Positions 1-11,015 of a DNA stretch of 64,000 nt are shown here, piece by piece. Below the pieces are notes generated by a model. That model had not been told where the DNA came from and searched no databases. It saw only the letters and a list, made by a program, of their open reading frames with translations. The number at the start of each line of letters is the position of its first letter. Position 1 is the first letter of the stretch. The position numbers and the translations under genes are program-made. Location of the stretch: assembly GCA_009103225.1 (NCBI GenBank), contig RHPI01000260.1, positions 467,250 through 531,249 on the forward strand. The letters are read 5' to 3'. Source of the stretch: Chlorokybus atmophyticus. Taxonomy: Eukaryota > Streptophyta > Chlorokybophyceae > Chlorokybales > Chlorokybaceae.

Positions 1-36
<36 letters not shown>

Positions 37-374
37 GCTCTCTCTCTCTCGCGCTCTCTCTCTCTCGCGCTCTCTCGCTCTCTCGCGCTCTCTCGCTCTC
101 TCGCGCTCTCTCGCTCTCTCGCTCTCGCTCTCTCGCTCTCGCTCGCTCGCTCGCTCGCTCGCTCTCGCGCTCGCTCTCGCTCTCGCTCTCGCGCTCTCGC
201 TCTCGCTCTCTCGCTCTCTCGCTCTCTCGCTCTCTCGCTCTCTCTCTCGCACTCGCTCTCTTGCTCTCGCGCTCGCTCTCTCGCTCTCGCTCTCGCTCTC
301 GCTCTCTCGCTCTCGCTCTCTCTCTCGCGCTCTCGCTCTCGCTCTCGCTCTCGCTCTCGCTCTCGCTCTCGCTG
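1..374. repeat. CT/CTCGCT low-complexity microsatellite
   Basis: Almost pure pyrimidine CT and CTCG tracts run from the window edge to about 374. No coding signal is seen in them. The irregular mix of CT, CTCG and CGCT units looks like an old, interrupted dinucleotide microsatellite. It ends abruptly at ordinary mixed sequence. Confidence 0.95.
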
Positions 375-530
375 GGGTGAATGCGGGGTGCAAGGTGTTA
401 GGGCTGTGATTACGAGCTCGTGCACGCATGCACAGGAACAAGACTCTGAGCATTTCTGCATCAGTTGTGTCGGTGTCGGTATTCAAGTGCTTCAGCGTTG
501 TCGTCATGTTGTTGCGCTGATACATGCCGT

Positions 531-609
531 GCAGGAGACGGAGATCACGCTAACAAACGCTCAAGTGGAAGCAGCACAGCACAAACATTACGACCAGCTG
601 AACACTTGA
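531..609 (+). CDS. possible terminal exon of a gene truncated by the left repeat
   Basis: After a GTGCAG acceptor the frame reads ETEITLTNAQ, then an acidic/polar stretch ending HYDQLNT and a TGA stop. The composition is like the C-terminus of a soluble protein. The upstream in-frame sequence (388-530) is less protein-like, and no earlier exon is visible because a microsatellite precedes it. No family is recognised. It could be chance reading of non-coding DNA. Confidence 0.2.
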
Positions 610-1318
610 ACGTGTCATGATGAGGCAAAATGGTCAGACCTTACTCTATCGCCTCTCTAGGACAATGTAGTGTATTAGTAGCAGCATCTAGTAGGCAAGA
701 AGCCCCGACTAAGCTCTTAAATTTTTTATTTCTGGAATTGTATATGCGAGAATAGACGGGGTAGAACTGGCGCTTCAAGCAAGCAGGTATTGCGTTTCAG
801 TCTTGGCTGCGTTCGACCTTGTTGGTGGTGGTGGTGGTTCAACTGAGTTACAGTGAGTCTGTTGGGTGGCAAGCATCTTGGTTTGACCGTCAACTTAAGC
901 ATGGTGCGGCATGAGTTGCCTGACATTGGTTGCATTGCATGACATGCATGCCAATGCTTACCACTTAGAACATCGACTTGCTGGTTGTGCGTTGAACAGT
1001 CACATAGCATCTCACAACTGCTTGACTTATTTGGATGCACACGCTGCTGGGAGGATGCAAATCTTCTCATGCGCAACACCCATGCCAAAGCATCAAACGA
1101 CCCCAGCAGGCAAGGCATAATATGAAAATCAACTGGGATGTATCTGAACGCTAATTTGTCAGTGAGACCGACAACTGATGGTAGCAAACGTCCAAGGTGT
1201 GCACTATTGAGCCGTTAAACTATATGTGAAGCGTGCAGGAGTGTATCTTCATCTGAGGAGAGGTGAGAAGTAGCCTTGAAGCAATGGAGGGAAGTGTGGG
1301 TCTGGACTATGTGTGACT
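610..1318. other. intergenic; 3' side of cytochrome c6
   Basis: A 153-codon minus-strand frame crosses this stretch, but its product is His/Gln-rich, matches no family I know and has no convincing splice context. A TTACA (TGTAA on the minus strand) lies near 849-853 and could be a distal poly(A) signal for the minus-strand cytochrome gene. Nothing else is seen. Confidence 0.5.
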
Positions 1319-2155
1319 CTACCAGCCGGCGCCAGCCTTCTCATACACGTACTTGGCGACCGCGTCGATCTCGTCCTCGTCCAGGCGGTCCTCCCAGGCC
1401 GGCATCGCGTTCTTGCCGTTGATGACCTGCCGGTGGTCGCAGAGGCACAGCAGCAGTTGTTTCTAATAGGGGGAGCACAAGGGAAGAGTAAACCATGTTT
1501 CAACACGCGCACACTGTGGGCAGCCCTGGCACTGCTCCTCTTGCACTTACTAACACCAACCCACCAACACGCACACGCACGTGCACACACAGTGTGTGAA
1601 TGTAGCTTTACCTGGTACTTGATGGCGTCGACGTTGTAGCCGCCCTCCAGGTACTGCTCCAGGGATGCCTTGAAGAGGGTCTTCTCAGGCTGGACCACAT
1701 TTTGGCCTCCCTGTTTTGACATAACACCAACAGAGCTTCAAACACCAGTTGCTACAAACTTGTTCTTACAAAATGGAAAAGACATAGAAGACAAACCAAC
1801 ATCACACTGGTAAAGGCATGGTCTGTCGGACAGACCCAACTTACAGAGTGGCAAGCGGCGCAGTTGTTGGTGAAGACTGACTCGCCCACACCCATCGCCG
1901 GGGCGGGGCTGGCGGCGGCCAGGGCCATCGCCGCCGCCAGCGCCACTGCAGCCTATGCAAACAACAACCATATCAGCAACATCTTTCATGGCATGGACAA
2001 CACGCTGTGCAACATGCACAAACCCACGCACACACCTGGGCTGCAGGCTTGGGGTGGGCCAAGGCGGCGGTTGTGGCCTGGCGCTTGTTGCTGGAGGTGC
2101 GCTTTGCCTGGCAGCCGGCGGCGGGGAGGGAGCAGACGGCCAGGGAGGACGCCAT
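1319..2155 (-). CDS. petJ: cytochrome c6 precursor (plastid lumen)
   Basis: Soluble lumenal c-type cytochrome that carries electrons from cytochrome b6f to photosystem I, replacing plastocyanin in many algae. Four exons, complement of 1319-1426, 1612-1710, 1845-1952 and 2036-2155, give 144 residues, and every exon is a whole number of codons. Residues 1-40 are Ser/Ala/Lys/Arg-rich (stromal transit). An Ala-rich hydrophobic segment ending ASPAPAM follows as a lumen signal, cleaved near residue 60. The haem motif CAACH is at 71-75, the family block GGQNVVQPEKTL follows, and NAMPAWEDRL holds the axial Met at about 117. The C-terminus YVYEKAGAGW is typical. In many algae copper represses this gene; no copper element was identified here. 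Identification is firm. Confidence 0.96.
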
Positions 2156-2681
2156 TGCAGGGAGATGGCGTGTGGGAGGCGTGTGGTGGCGGCGAGCAAG
2201 GCACAGTTTGGGTAGCTACAATGCGTATATGTTGTGTAACAACCCCTCTCTGTCTCCCTCTGCTGCCCTCCGTACGCGCCTGAGGGCCTCCGTGCGGTAC
2301 GTCCGTAACGGCCAGAGCGGTCGTACACATAATTGCGCCTTTTGTACGATTGTCTGTACAACCAACCTTAACACTAGTACGGCGTTATAGACGTTGTACA
2401 AACATTGTACGATTAATTGTCAATGAGTAAGTGACCGAGTACGACTGGTGCAGTCGAGACAAGAGCATGAACATAACTGCCGTACAGCTGATCATGTAAT
2501 CAGATTCTCATGAAAGAAGTTCCTAGAGCAATTCATGGGGCAAGGAAAAACCACACGGCACGCAATTAATACATGACTATTTATACAAGGCAAGCTGTGA
2601 TGTGAATTAAGCTTCATTAACACAACCGCTTGTACATTGGCATCGCAGTAATGTCATGTGTGGATTAGATAAATGATGCGT

Positions 2682-2717
2682 TAAACTACACAATTGTGGC
2701 CACAATTGTGTAGTTTA
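2682..2717. repeat. perfect 36-bp palindrome
   Basis: Two 18-bp arms with no spacer, centred at 2699/2700 on TGTGGCCACA, pair perfectly. It lies alone in AT-rich intergenic DNA. It could be a hairpin, cruciform or remnant of a mobile element. Confidence 0.9.
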
Positions 2718-4163
2718 TTTTTAACAATTACGTAACTCAAGATTTAATACTTTTATTAATATCGTGTAGATTCTATTGAAGCTACGACTTTTATGCATAG
2801 AGTGTATTTCATGCCCAACAGTCGTGTGATTTTATTGAAATATATATGGATTGTAAGACATTACACGTTTCTAGAAGCGTCGAACTCTGTCCAACGAGTG
2901 CTGATTGTTATATATATAAACCCACATGATTTTCGATTCGTGCTGCTGGATTCACATAGGAAAAAAAGGCAATAATTCTGAAGAAACCCTTAAATAGCAT
3001 AACTAAAAATTATCTAATATCACGATTCCAGATCACGGCGGTTTTGAAGACATACAATGTTTGGTATGCGGATTTCAACTTTTTCAAGCTGAGGTAAGTA
3101 CATCACCCGACCAAAACTCAAGTTCGGATCAATAAACTTGTTTAAACATATATTTATCATTGCATGCAGCATACAGCCTCAGCGACGTGTTTTTGGAGAA
3201 AGCGTATAAAAAATTGTGTGTAATTATGCTGACGGTTTGAGTGTACATTCAGAGTTCTTGGTTTAGCAGCTTTCGGAGTTTTATCGCTCTTACAGGTGGT
3301 GCGGTTATCCAGCAATAATTAATGGGTTACCCCACCAATTAATATATCAATATATCAAGTAGCAACGTAATAATTGTGTCTCTTGTTAACAATTAGGGCT
3401 CTTTAACTTTTAAAATGGAGCTCCACGCTCTTTCTCTATACGTATGCACAATACTCTTTAAAAAATTCTGCTATACGCATATAATGCATGCAAGCAGTGT
3501 ATTCATCTGTTGAACATTGTCTCAGTTGTAAGATAACGCACTTTAGTGCATCTTTCTTTATTCCACATAAGCGAAAAGAATGAACTATTATAAATCAATG
3601 AGGAATGGTGACGATTTGCTCTTACCTTTGCCTTCAGTAATAACATGACTTTTATGCTGGAGATACAAGTCAACTCAATGCTGCTTATAGTTTATATCGC
3701 TACCTGCAGCTATTGTTCTTGCGTGCAAGTAGTCATGGCTTGGAGGTGCCCATGTATTGTAACGTTGATAAATGTTGCGTCCATACTTGTGCGATGTGTA
3801 CTTTACATGTGATGTTGTATCTAAACAACCATTTAACTTGAACACCGTATGCTGGCATTTGTTAATTTAAGAGCATGTTTGTGTACACGAACCAATTATA
3901 GTAATCGCACATAATGTGCAACAATATGTACATACCTGTAAGATGTTTGTCCGCATGCTTGCATAATTGCCTTTGTTTGTAAAACCTGTTTTTATGGCTC
4001 TATTTATACCGCAACCCGCATCGTGCATTACACTTTATTATGCTATTCATTGGCGTTGGCAGTATGCTTGCGGCAGAATTAATTGAAACCATCGATACAA
4101 CTTTTAATTCAATAAGTTTATTGTACAAATAAAATGTACAATACATCGTAATTATCCGTTCAA

Positions 4164-4213
4164 AGTGCCCCCCCTATTGTAATTACCCCCCTAGATTGTA
4201 GAGGGGGCACACT
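4164..4213. repeat. short inverted-ended element, copy 1
   Basis: About 50 bp, opening AGTGCCCCCC, with a TAATTACCCCC core, and closing GGGGGCACACT. A matching unit lies at 4387-4435. The ends can pair, so each unit can fold as a hairpin. Confidence 0.8.
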
Positions 4214-4386
4214 GTTAAGCTCTATTGTGCCCACTTCTCATATATATTGCCCCTCTGCAATGGTGTTACGCATAAGATACAGTAAGTTACGAACTTGTTA
4301 CGTATTTTTGACCATCAGGTTACGTTAAATACAGTCAAATACGGTCAGCGTAATTTCAATCTAATACAATGCCCCTTTTCGAATGA

Positions 4387-4435
4387 AGTGCCCCCCAGAA
4401 TACAATTACCCCCATAAATTTTGGGGGGGCACTCT
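4387..4435. repeat. short inverted-ended element, copy 2
   Basis: Opens AGTGCCCCCC, contains CAATTACCCCC and closes GGGGGGGCACTCT, in the same order and orientation as the unit at 4164-4213. The intervening 170 bp contain repeated GTTACG and CAAATACGGTCA-like words. Confidence 0.8.
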
Positions 4436-4668
4436 GTATGTTGGAAGGGGCGCACTGTGAACGGGTAAACGCGGTAGGTTCAGAGTGTGTGGTTATGTTG
4501 TTGTTTTGCACCAGACTGCTAAATGCCAATGCTGAAATTAAATGTCCTGGATCATGATTGCCCATGCATGGCCTGCTCGAGGCACCGGCCTCCCTGTAAG
4601 CACAGCCTCTATATTGTGTTACCGTAGGCAGCAGCGGCGGCGGCAGGGTGAGAGGAGGCGGCGCAAGC

Positions 4669-7593
4669 ATGCGCCTGGTTTCTGCTGCAACACGCCTCAT
4701 TGTGGGCACAGCTTGCAGGCGCACCGCTGCGTCTTTGCTGCGGCGACCACATACGCAGCCTGGCCAAAGACAGGCTTCCTCAGTGTACACCAGAGCTCAC
4801 CTTGCTGCTGCTGCTGCTGCCGGCTCCGCTAGCGACAATGCTACTCCAAGCAGCGACAGCAGTCAGGTCAGAATGGTGTTTGCAACATTTGATGTGTATA
4901 GGTGCTTTGAGTGTACACGTTGCCTCACTAGCTAGCTTGCTTGCCTGGGTCCTCTGTGCAACACCAACAAAACAGGTCAATTTCACTTGTTTAGCTTATT
5001 GTTCCAGCGCATCTGCTTGCAACAGCCATTTATGTCTAATCAGAATGTAGCGCTGCATGTCTAGCTCGTCTACTGGCACCGAAACATCACGCTTGCGCAA
5101 GCGGTGCTGACATGCTTCATGCTGGTAGCTGCATAACGTTGGTTGCTAATAGGACGGTGGGGTCAGTGCAGGTGCATGCGCTGACTGTAAGTGAAGAGCA
5201 CGCAGGCCTGCGCTTGGACGCATTCCTGGCGGAGCAGCTTCTTCGAGCAAGTCGAGCCAAAGTGCAGGTATGACGTGGTTGTTGTTTTAAGCTGGTTAAG
5301 TGCAGGACAGCAAGATGCTGACTACTTTCCATCTGTTTTAGAGCAAGCTGCTTGTAGTTTACACACTGCACACGCAGGCTAGCATCAAGCAGGGGCTTGT
5401 AAAGGTCAATGGCAAAGTTCTCGGCAAAGCAGCGTGAGTTTCGTACTCAGCTTTTACCCAGTGAGCAGCGTGAGGAGGGTTGCTTTGCCTGCTGGGATGG
5501 CCATCCTCCAGCACGCATAATACTGTGGTTGATACTATTTTCTTTCAAATCACCAGGCACAAAGTGTCAGCAGGAGACTCTATTGCATGCGAGCTTGCAC
5601 CACCACCTCCAATGGAGGCATCGCCGGAAGACATCCCTCTCAACATCGTATACGAGGTCAGCACTTTGTCCTGAGTCCGTCCGTAGTTGTCCGTTGAATG
5701 ATTTTCCTGTGTTCATTCCTTATCCGCCTACGTGTGCGCAGGATGAGCATGTGATCGTGGTTGACAAGCCTGCGGGCATGGTCGTCCATCCAGCCGCCGG
5801 CAACTACACTGGAACTCTAGTGAATGCTTTGCTGCACCACTGTGGGCTGCCTGTAAGTCGCCGTTTGTGGGCAAGCTTTTGAAAGCTTAAAGCAGTACCT
5901 ACTGCAAAAGGCTGAACAAGCTGCCATCAAACTGTTGGACTTTGCCCCGCAGGCGATGCGTGTCACGGATGGCGTCGCCCTTCAAGGCTCCTCAGCAGAC
6001 ACCAGGCAGGTACTTGTGATAGGCAGGCACAACCAGCTGCATGAGTCATGCAGCTGGTTGTGTTACGGTAACACAAGCAGTTTGCTTAGCCGCTTGCACC
6101 AACCATAGTGGTAATTACAGGGTCAAACAGCACAGGGCGAAGATGACTTTGATGAGGATGGCGTCGATGAGGATGAGCTGGACATGTCGCTGTCGCTGAT
6201 ACCCACCGACTACAACAAGCAGACTGCCTGCATTCGCCCTGGTATTGTGCATCGCCTTGACAAGGTGCTTTGTGCAGTGCTCTTCATGGGTTGGTGAAAT
6301 TGAAATTGCTTAGTTAACTTGGCTGCCTTAGCACTTTGTGTGGTGCTCGTCATGGTTGCCTGTACATGTGAACTGATCTCGGCTTGGCTAATATGCTGCC
6401 TGCAATCTGCTTCTTACGTCGTTACCATGTGGCTGCAGGGCACCACGGGTCTTCTGGTTGTGGCCAAAGACAATCACTCGCATGCTGCCCTTGCACAACA
6501 GGTGAGATATGGCGTGGTGTCTGCCGAGCCTGACCACAAGTGCATATTGTGCATTATCACATGCAGAGTGGGGCTTGCAGTCGTGTACACTAACAACTGC
6601 CCTTGCCCTTGGTCGCATGTGATAATCACAGTTCAAACTCCGCACTGTGGAGAGGATATACTTGTCCGTAACATGCGGGCAGCCTCCACGCAGCGCCGGC
6701 CGCATTGACGTAAGGCAGTTAATGTTGCACCAATTAGTTGCTGTGCACTCAGATTGTCATTAGGCACTTGTCGACAAGACAGCAATACCTTTTGCTCCGT
6801 TTACCGGTCAAAGGTCTTCAACTGATGTCCTCTGCAGGCTCCACTGGGCCGGCACCAGAACGATCGCAAGCGCATGGCTGTCGTGAACGGCATGAGAGGA
6901 AAAGCTGCAGCAAGCCGTTTCCAGGTGCTGGAGGTTCTTGCTGGCGGAGGAGCTGCTCTGGTTCAGTGGCGCCTGGAAACCGGCCGCACTCATCAGGTGC
7001 GTATTATGCTTGTCCTATTGCGCCTATGCAGTGTTTGCTTGTCTCCACAACCAGGTAATTGGTTTACTGCAAGATGGAGTTCATCTGCATCTGTCAACGT
7101 TGCATCCTGCTATTCACCTGTCAACCTTATTGTGACTATTCTGTTGTGGCAGATACGTGTTCATGCTCAGCACATGAAGACGCCACTGCTTGGCGACGAC
7201 ACCTATGGTGGCGCTGGCAGCTTTGCAGTGGATTGTCTGTCAAAGGGCAAGAGTTCAACTATTCGCTCGAGTATGCAGCAGCTGGTGGCAGACCTGCAGA
7301 GACCCTCCCTGCATGCACACACACTTGGGTAAGCTGCATGTGGTAATAGCAGCAAGTCACGCCATTCTGCCTATCACAGAACAAAGCCGTCTCTTTGTCC
7401 TGCTAAGACGAGGTCATGGCACTTGCGAAGCATTCCCTTTCTTGACATCTTCGGCAGGTTTGTGCACCCGTGGACTGGTGAAAAGCACCACTTCACATCA
7501 CCCATCCCAGACGACATCCAGACCGTGCTGGGGACGCTTAGAGATCCAAACACTTTTGAACGCAGCGAACAGCAAAGCAGCTTGAGGACATGA
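4669..7593 (+). CDS. RluD-family rRNA/tRNA pseudouridine synthase, probably organellar
   Basis: Converts specific uridines in structured RNA to pseudouridine. Twelve exons (4669-4866, 5172-5267, 5378-5433, 5557-5656, 5742-5852, 5953-6009, 6121-6264, 6439-6501, 6632-6709, 6838-6996, 7153-7328, 7458-7593) give 457 residues, all phases closing. Residues 1-66 are Arg/Ala/Ser-rich without acidic residues early, like a plastid or mitochondrial targeting peptide. An S4-like RNA-binding segment follows ([12 protein letters not shown]). Catalytic domain: [15 protein letters not shown], then [20 protein letters not shown] with the catalytic Asp at about 253, [30 protein letters not shown] and a C-terminal [12 protein letters not shown]. 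An acidic insert ([15 protein letters not shown]) is lineage-specific. The start is the first in-frame ATG; the frame extends upstream without another ATG. Which RNA it modifies is not shown. Confidence 0.92.
6029..6063. repeat. 17-bp-arm hairpin inside an intron
   Basis: CACAACCAGCTGCATGA pairs perfectly with its complement after a single-base centre. It lies in the intron at 6010-6120 of the pseudouridine synthase gene, just after the donor. It could slow splicing or be a tiny mobile remnant. Confidence 0.8.
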
Positions 7594-8554
7594 TGACCTG
7601 TACAGAATCAGCGTGTCAGTGATTGTTAAGGGTTGGTTCTGGTCAAGGTATGTGTCACTAAGTTCAATGCACTGGCGTGTCTTGCTGGCATTGCCTTCAC
7701 AGAGTTGCCGGTTTTGCTAAATATCAATATCAATATCAATTCAGTTCGCTGATTCTGGCGTGCCTATGTTGGTCTTTGTGTCGAAGCTTGTGATTGACTA
7801 TATTTATACAATAGGCATATATGTATATGCCTACTGTATATATAATATATATACGATGCAGTGTAAGTACGCATGAGATTTGTTCTAGCAGCATTCTGGC
7901 TCGGGTGTGTTGTTGGCAAAAACACCTTCGTCAATATGTTATGACCACAAGTCAACAAACTTATCCACGCAGCATAAATGTGTACCCACCGTCACACCGG
8001 TGATTGCGCGTTCATGCTGTAGGAAAGGTATGTGCGCTGCAGTATGTCCTGTCCTATGCTGATGCAGTACTTAGTTGCAGTGCACACTCACGCTCGCGCA
8101 GGTGCACACTGCACTGGTAACTATGCCATGGATGTAGGTCAATACAAGTGGGGTTTGCGCGCGCCATCTGTATCAAATAACATACACAGGAATCAATGAT
8201 GCAGGCTGCATTCTATAGTTTGCTCGCACTGATAGTGCTATTTACGTCATGTTGTTGTGCCTGATCAGCTGGTTATATACTATCCTGATTGCAGGAATCA
8301 CCAGCTGTCTGCTTCAAGCTGTCTAATGACAGCCTCCATTCATGTGTACCTATGCCTACAACACTCAGCATGCTGGGGCGCGCACGGCCCTTCTCTTTTC
8401 CTTGCCTCCTCGCGCCACGATGCGATAGCCTTTTTGTTCCTTTTGGAGTTGCCAACTTTGCGTGTGCGCCTGTGCACGAACCCTCAGTTTATTTGGTTCA
8501 GTAAGGGTTGCGGTGGTGGTGGTGGCTTTGTAATGCTGTCAATAGTGTGTGCTA
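7594..8554. other. intergenic between convergent genes
   Basis: Separates the 3' ends of the pseudouridine synthase (plus) and the PHD protein (minus). A TGTAA at 7862-7866 may be the plus-strand poly(A) signal. A TA-rich stretch near 7800-7860 contains ATATATAC-like repeats. No coding family is recognised in either strand. Confidence 0.6.
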
Positions 8555-10709
8555 CTATCTCACCTCACAAAAAGCGGCAACTATATCGGAACTCTTGTGC
8601 TGCGCGCAATAGTACAATGGGCGGCTCAGCAAACACAACACAACAGATACACATGCCACTAATAAGAGGTGTGTGGCAATGAAGCTTACATGTCGGTACT
8701 CTAGCGCAAGGTCACGGGCCAACGCGCATGTTACGTGGAAGCTCTTCTTGCAGCCGGGCTGCACAACACATCACCAGAAAGATTGTCAGCCGTTATACAT
8801 GCGTGGGTATTCGCATGCTTGCAGGCATGGGTGCGTGGACGCGCGCACACGTGCATGCGTGCGTGTGCGTGCGCGTGTGGAGGTGTGTTTGTGTGTGTCC
8901 ACACGCGCATGTGTGGGTCACAAGGTCATTCAGCCAGCACATAGCAATATCTGACCTCTGCGCACTCCACGCATGCCCCTTGCTGCCTCAGGCACAGGTA
9001 ACACTCCTGCTGGAACCGCCGCAGTGGCACGTCGCAGCACACGATGCCCTCCTTGTCCTCAGCGTTCTCAAACCACACCTCCGGCACGTACAGCGCGCAC
9101 GCGAGATGCGCCCACTGCACACAAACATCCACATTGTCCAACACTCTCTCAACATGAAGCTAGCGTAGCGACTAATCAGCCACAGCCTCCAACTTACATG
9201 ACCGCTGTTAGTTTGCTTTATGGCACCTCCCGGAGTCGAGCACAGAACACAATGTGCCTGTAAGCACGCTGTGTGAGACTGTGAGGCACGGGTCATCACA
9301 GCCACACACACACACTTTGCGTGTCGAGACAGTTATGGCATGCATAAACTCACTACATGATCGACTCCATGTTTGGCCTGTTGCAGGCACTGCTGGCAGA
9401 GCCATTCCCCGTCTGGAACGCACTTGTTGAGAGGATGACCGTAACAGCTGGCGTCTATGAAAGCAAGCAAGTCAAGGCTGACACTAAGCGTTGGCTTTGA
9501 ACTCAGCGCACCACAACACAACACAACAACTGGCACGTGTATGAGGATACGGACTGTCAGCTCGCAGCCATCGCAGAACACAATTGGGTCCTCAGGATCG
9601 CCATCATAATCCTGCACACACGTACCAAGCATTGGCATTGATGAAGTAAGACCGCCATGCCAACTGTACCACATGTAACCCACATGCAGGAGCTGCAAAC
9701 TACCTACCATGCAGATGCAGCACGCCACATCCTCGTACTCGTCCTCTTCACCATCGACCTCCTCGCCACGCACAGAAGCCGCGTCGCACAGCTGGGCCTT
9801 AATTGCCACATCCACTTCCACTGAATCATTACCATCGGCCTCCCGGATGTCGTTAACAGTGTCATTGGCAGTGGGATCGACCTCCAACCCAGCAGCCGCA
9901 TCGCCATCGTGAAATTCAGGCTGAGAGCACGACTCAATCATGCTGGCAATGTTGGGATCATTGTTGTCAACATCACTACAGTTTTTGTTGTTGGAGGTGA
10001 TGGTGACGGTGACGGTGGTGTCGTGAGATAAAGTGCTGTTGTGTAGGGAGCTACTGTCGTCATCCTTCACATTTCTGGTATCGGAGTCGTCTCTCCCGCT
10101 CTCAGCAGCAGCAGCTTCCATTGCTGCCTCAGCGAATGCCAGCCGTACCAGAGTGCTGGCGGCGATATCGCCGTCGTCAATGTTTGCAGGGTCCTGACAA
10201 GGTACAAACAGAAGTGTGAGACACAAACTACGATACTACGGTAGATATCATTCAACATTGAATGGTTTACAATCAGCACAGTGTCGATCGTTGTCAACTG
10301 CGTGCTTGTCAACGCCAGCAAACAGCTGCTAGTGACTAGTATTAGTAGCCAACAAACATCTTCGTTGATGCAAGCAAGCCTACAGAATGCATACAGCCAC
10401 AGTGCTGTAAACAGCTGACAGGAAGACCAAGTAGCAGCAGCCAATGTGTTAATCACCAACTTCAAGATACCGATAAATAGAAGAATGACGCACCAAGCAG
10501 CGGCGTCGTTTGTAGCGCAGGATAGAAGGCAGGTTGAAGGTGTAGTCGTCCCATGGAACAGCATTCTTCTTGTCCTGCTGCTTTTCAGAAGGGGTGACTT
10601 GCTGCTTGACCTGTTTGAGGCCCTCCCCCTCCTCCTCCTGCTGCCATGCGCTCAGCCGACGCCCAGGCGTCGGCGGGTACACCTTGTACCGAGCCTTCGT
10701 CGCCAACAT
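8555..10709 (-). CDS. PHD - zinc knuckle - extended PHD (PZP) chromatin protein, Jade/BRPF-like
   Basis: Nuclear histone-reader module as in Jade/BRPF scaffolds of histone acetyltransferase complexes. Firm exons, complement: 10494-10709, 9708-10193, 9551-9611, 9357-9454, 9198-9257, 8956-9114, then one ending 8690 or 8700 at its low side (upper 8758) and a last exon to 8555. N-terminus: ARYKVYPPTPGRRLSAW and LPSILRYKRRRCLDPANID. A long acidic/Ser/Asn linker follows, then PHD finger CCICMDYDGD...CDGCELTVHASCYGHP...WLCQQC, knuckle [33 protein letters not shown], and extended PHD CYLCLRQQGACVECAEPGC...SFHVTCALA. The last junction is uncertain. The stronger donor GTAAGC does not preserve the final CAQH zinc pair in phase, whereas a weaker GTACCG donor does (about 402 residues). 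No bromodomain or PWWP follows, so it is shorter than BRPF. Confidence 0.85.
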
Positions 10710-11015
10710 GGTGATGATAAGCCTCTCCTCCTCCTCCTCCTCCTCCGCCGCCAACAACCACCACCACCACTACCGCTACCACAGCAGCAACAATAACAAG
10801 AAAGGCGGGAGTGCAACGCACTGTGTTTGAAACTTTGAATCGTTTGAACGGTGAATTGAACGGAAAGTGTTTGCAGAGAAAGCTCCCGTATAAAGCGGCG
10901 GTGCCACAGCGGCATACTGCGTGGTGTGCCAATCTGACGTGGCTGCCTGTAGTGAAAATTAGGGTTAGCAATTGCATTGGCGTAGGCGTGGGTACGGGTG
11001 TGGGTGTGGGCAGCA
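10710..11015. promoter_or_regulatory. shared 306-bp divergent promoter region
   Basis: Lies between the ATG of the PHD protein (minus, 10709) and the ATG of MutS2 (plus, 11016). It contains a CTC/CTCCTC tract (10720-10750), GTGGGT repeats and no coding sequence. No TATA box is obvious. The function as a bidirectional promoter is inferred from spacing. Confidence 0.55.

Larger units (their letters stand above)
2156..4668. other. AT-rich intergenic region between divergent genes
   Basis: 2.5 kb separate the starts of cytochrome c6 (minus) and the pseudouridine synthase (plus). From about 2400 the base composition turns strongly AT-rich, with only short chance frames. It holds a perfect 36-bp palindrome and a pair of short GTGCCCCC-ended elements, listed separately. 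No gene or RNA is recognised. Confidence 0.8.

Noticed and set aside
6753-6806. Candidate exon reading [18 protein letters not shown] in the pseudouridine synthase
   Set aside because: Flanked by plausible splice words, but the exon at 6632-6709 ([19 protein letters not shown]) joins both neighbours in phase and matches the family, so the extra exon is not needed.
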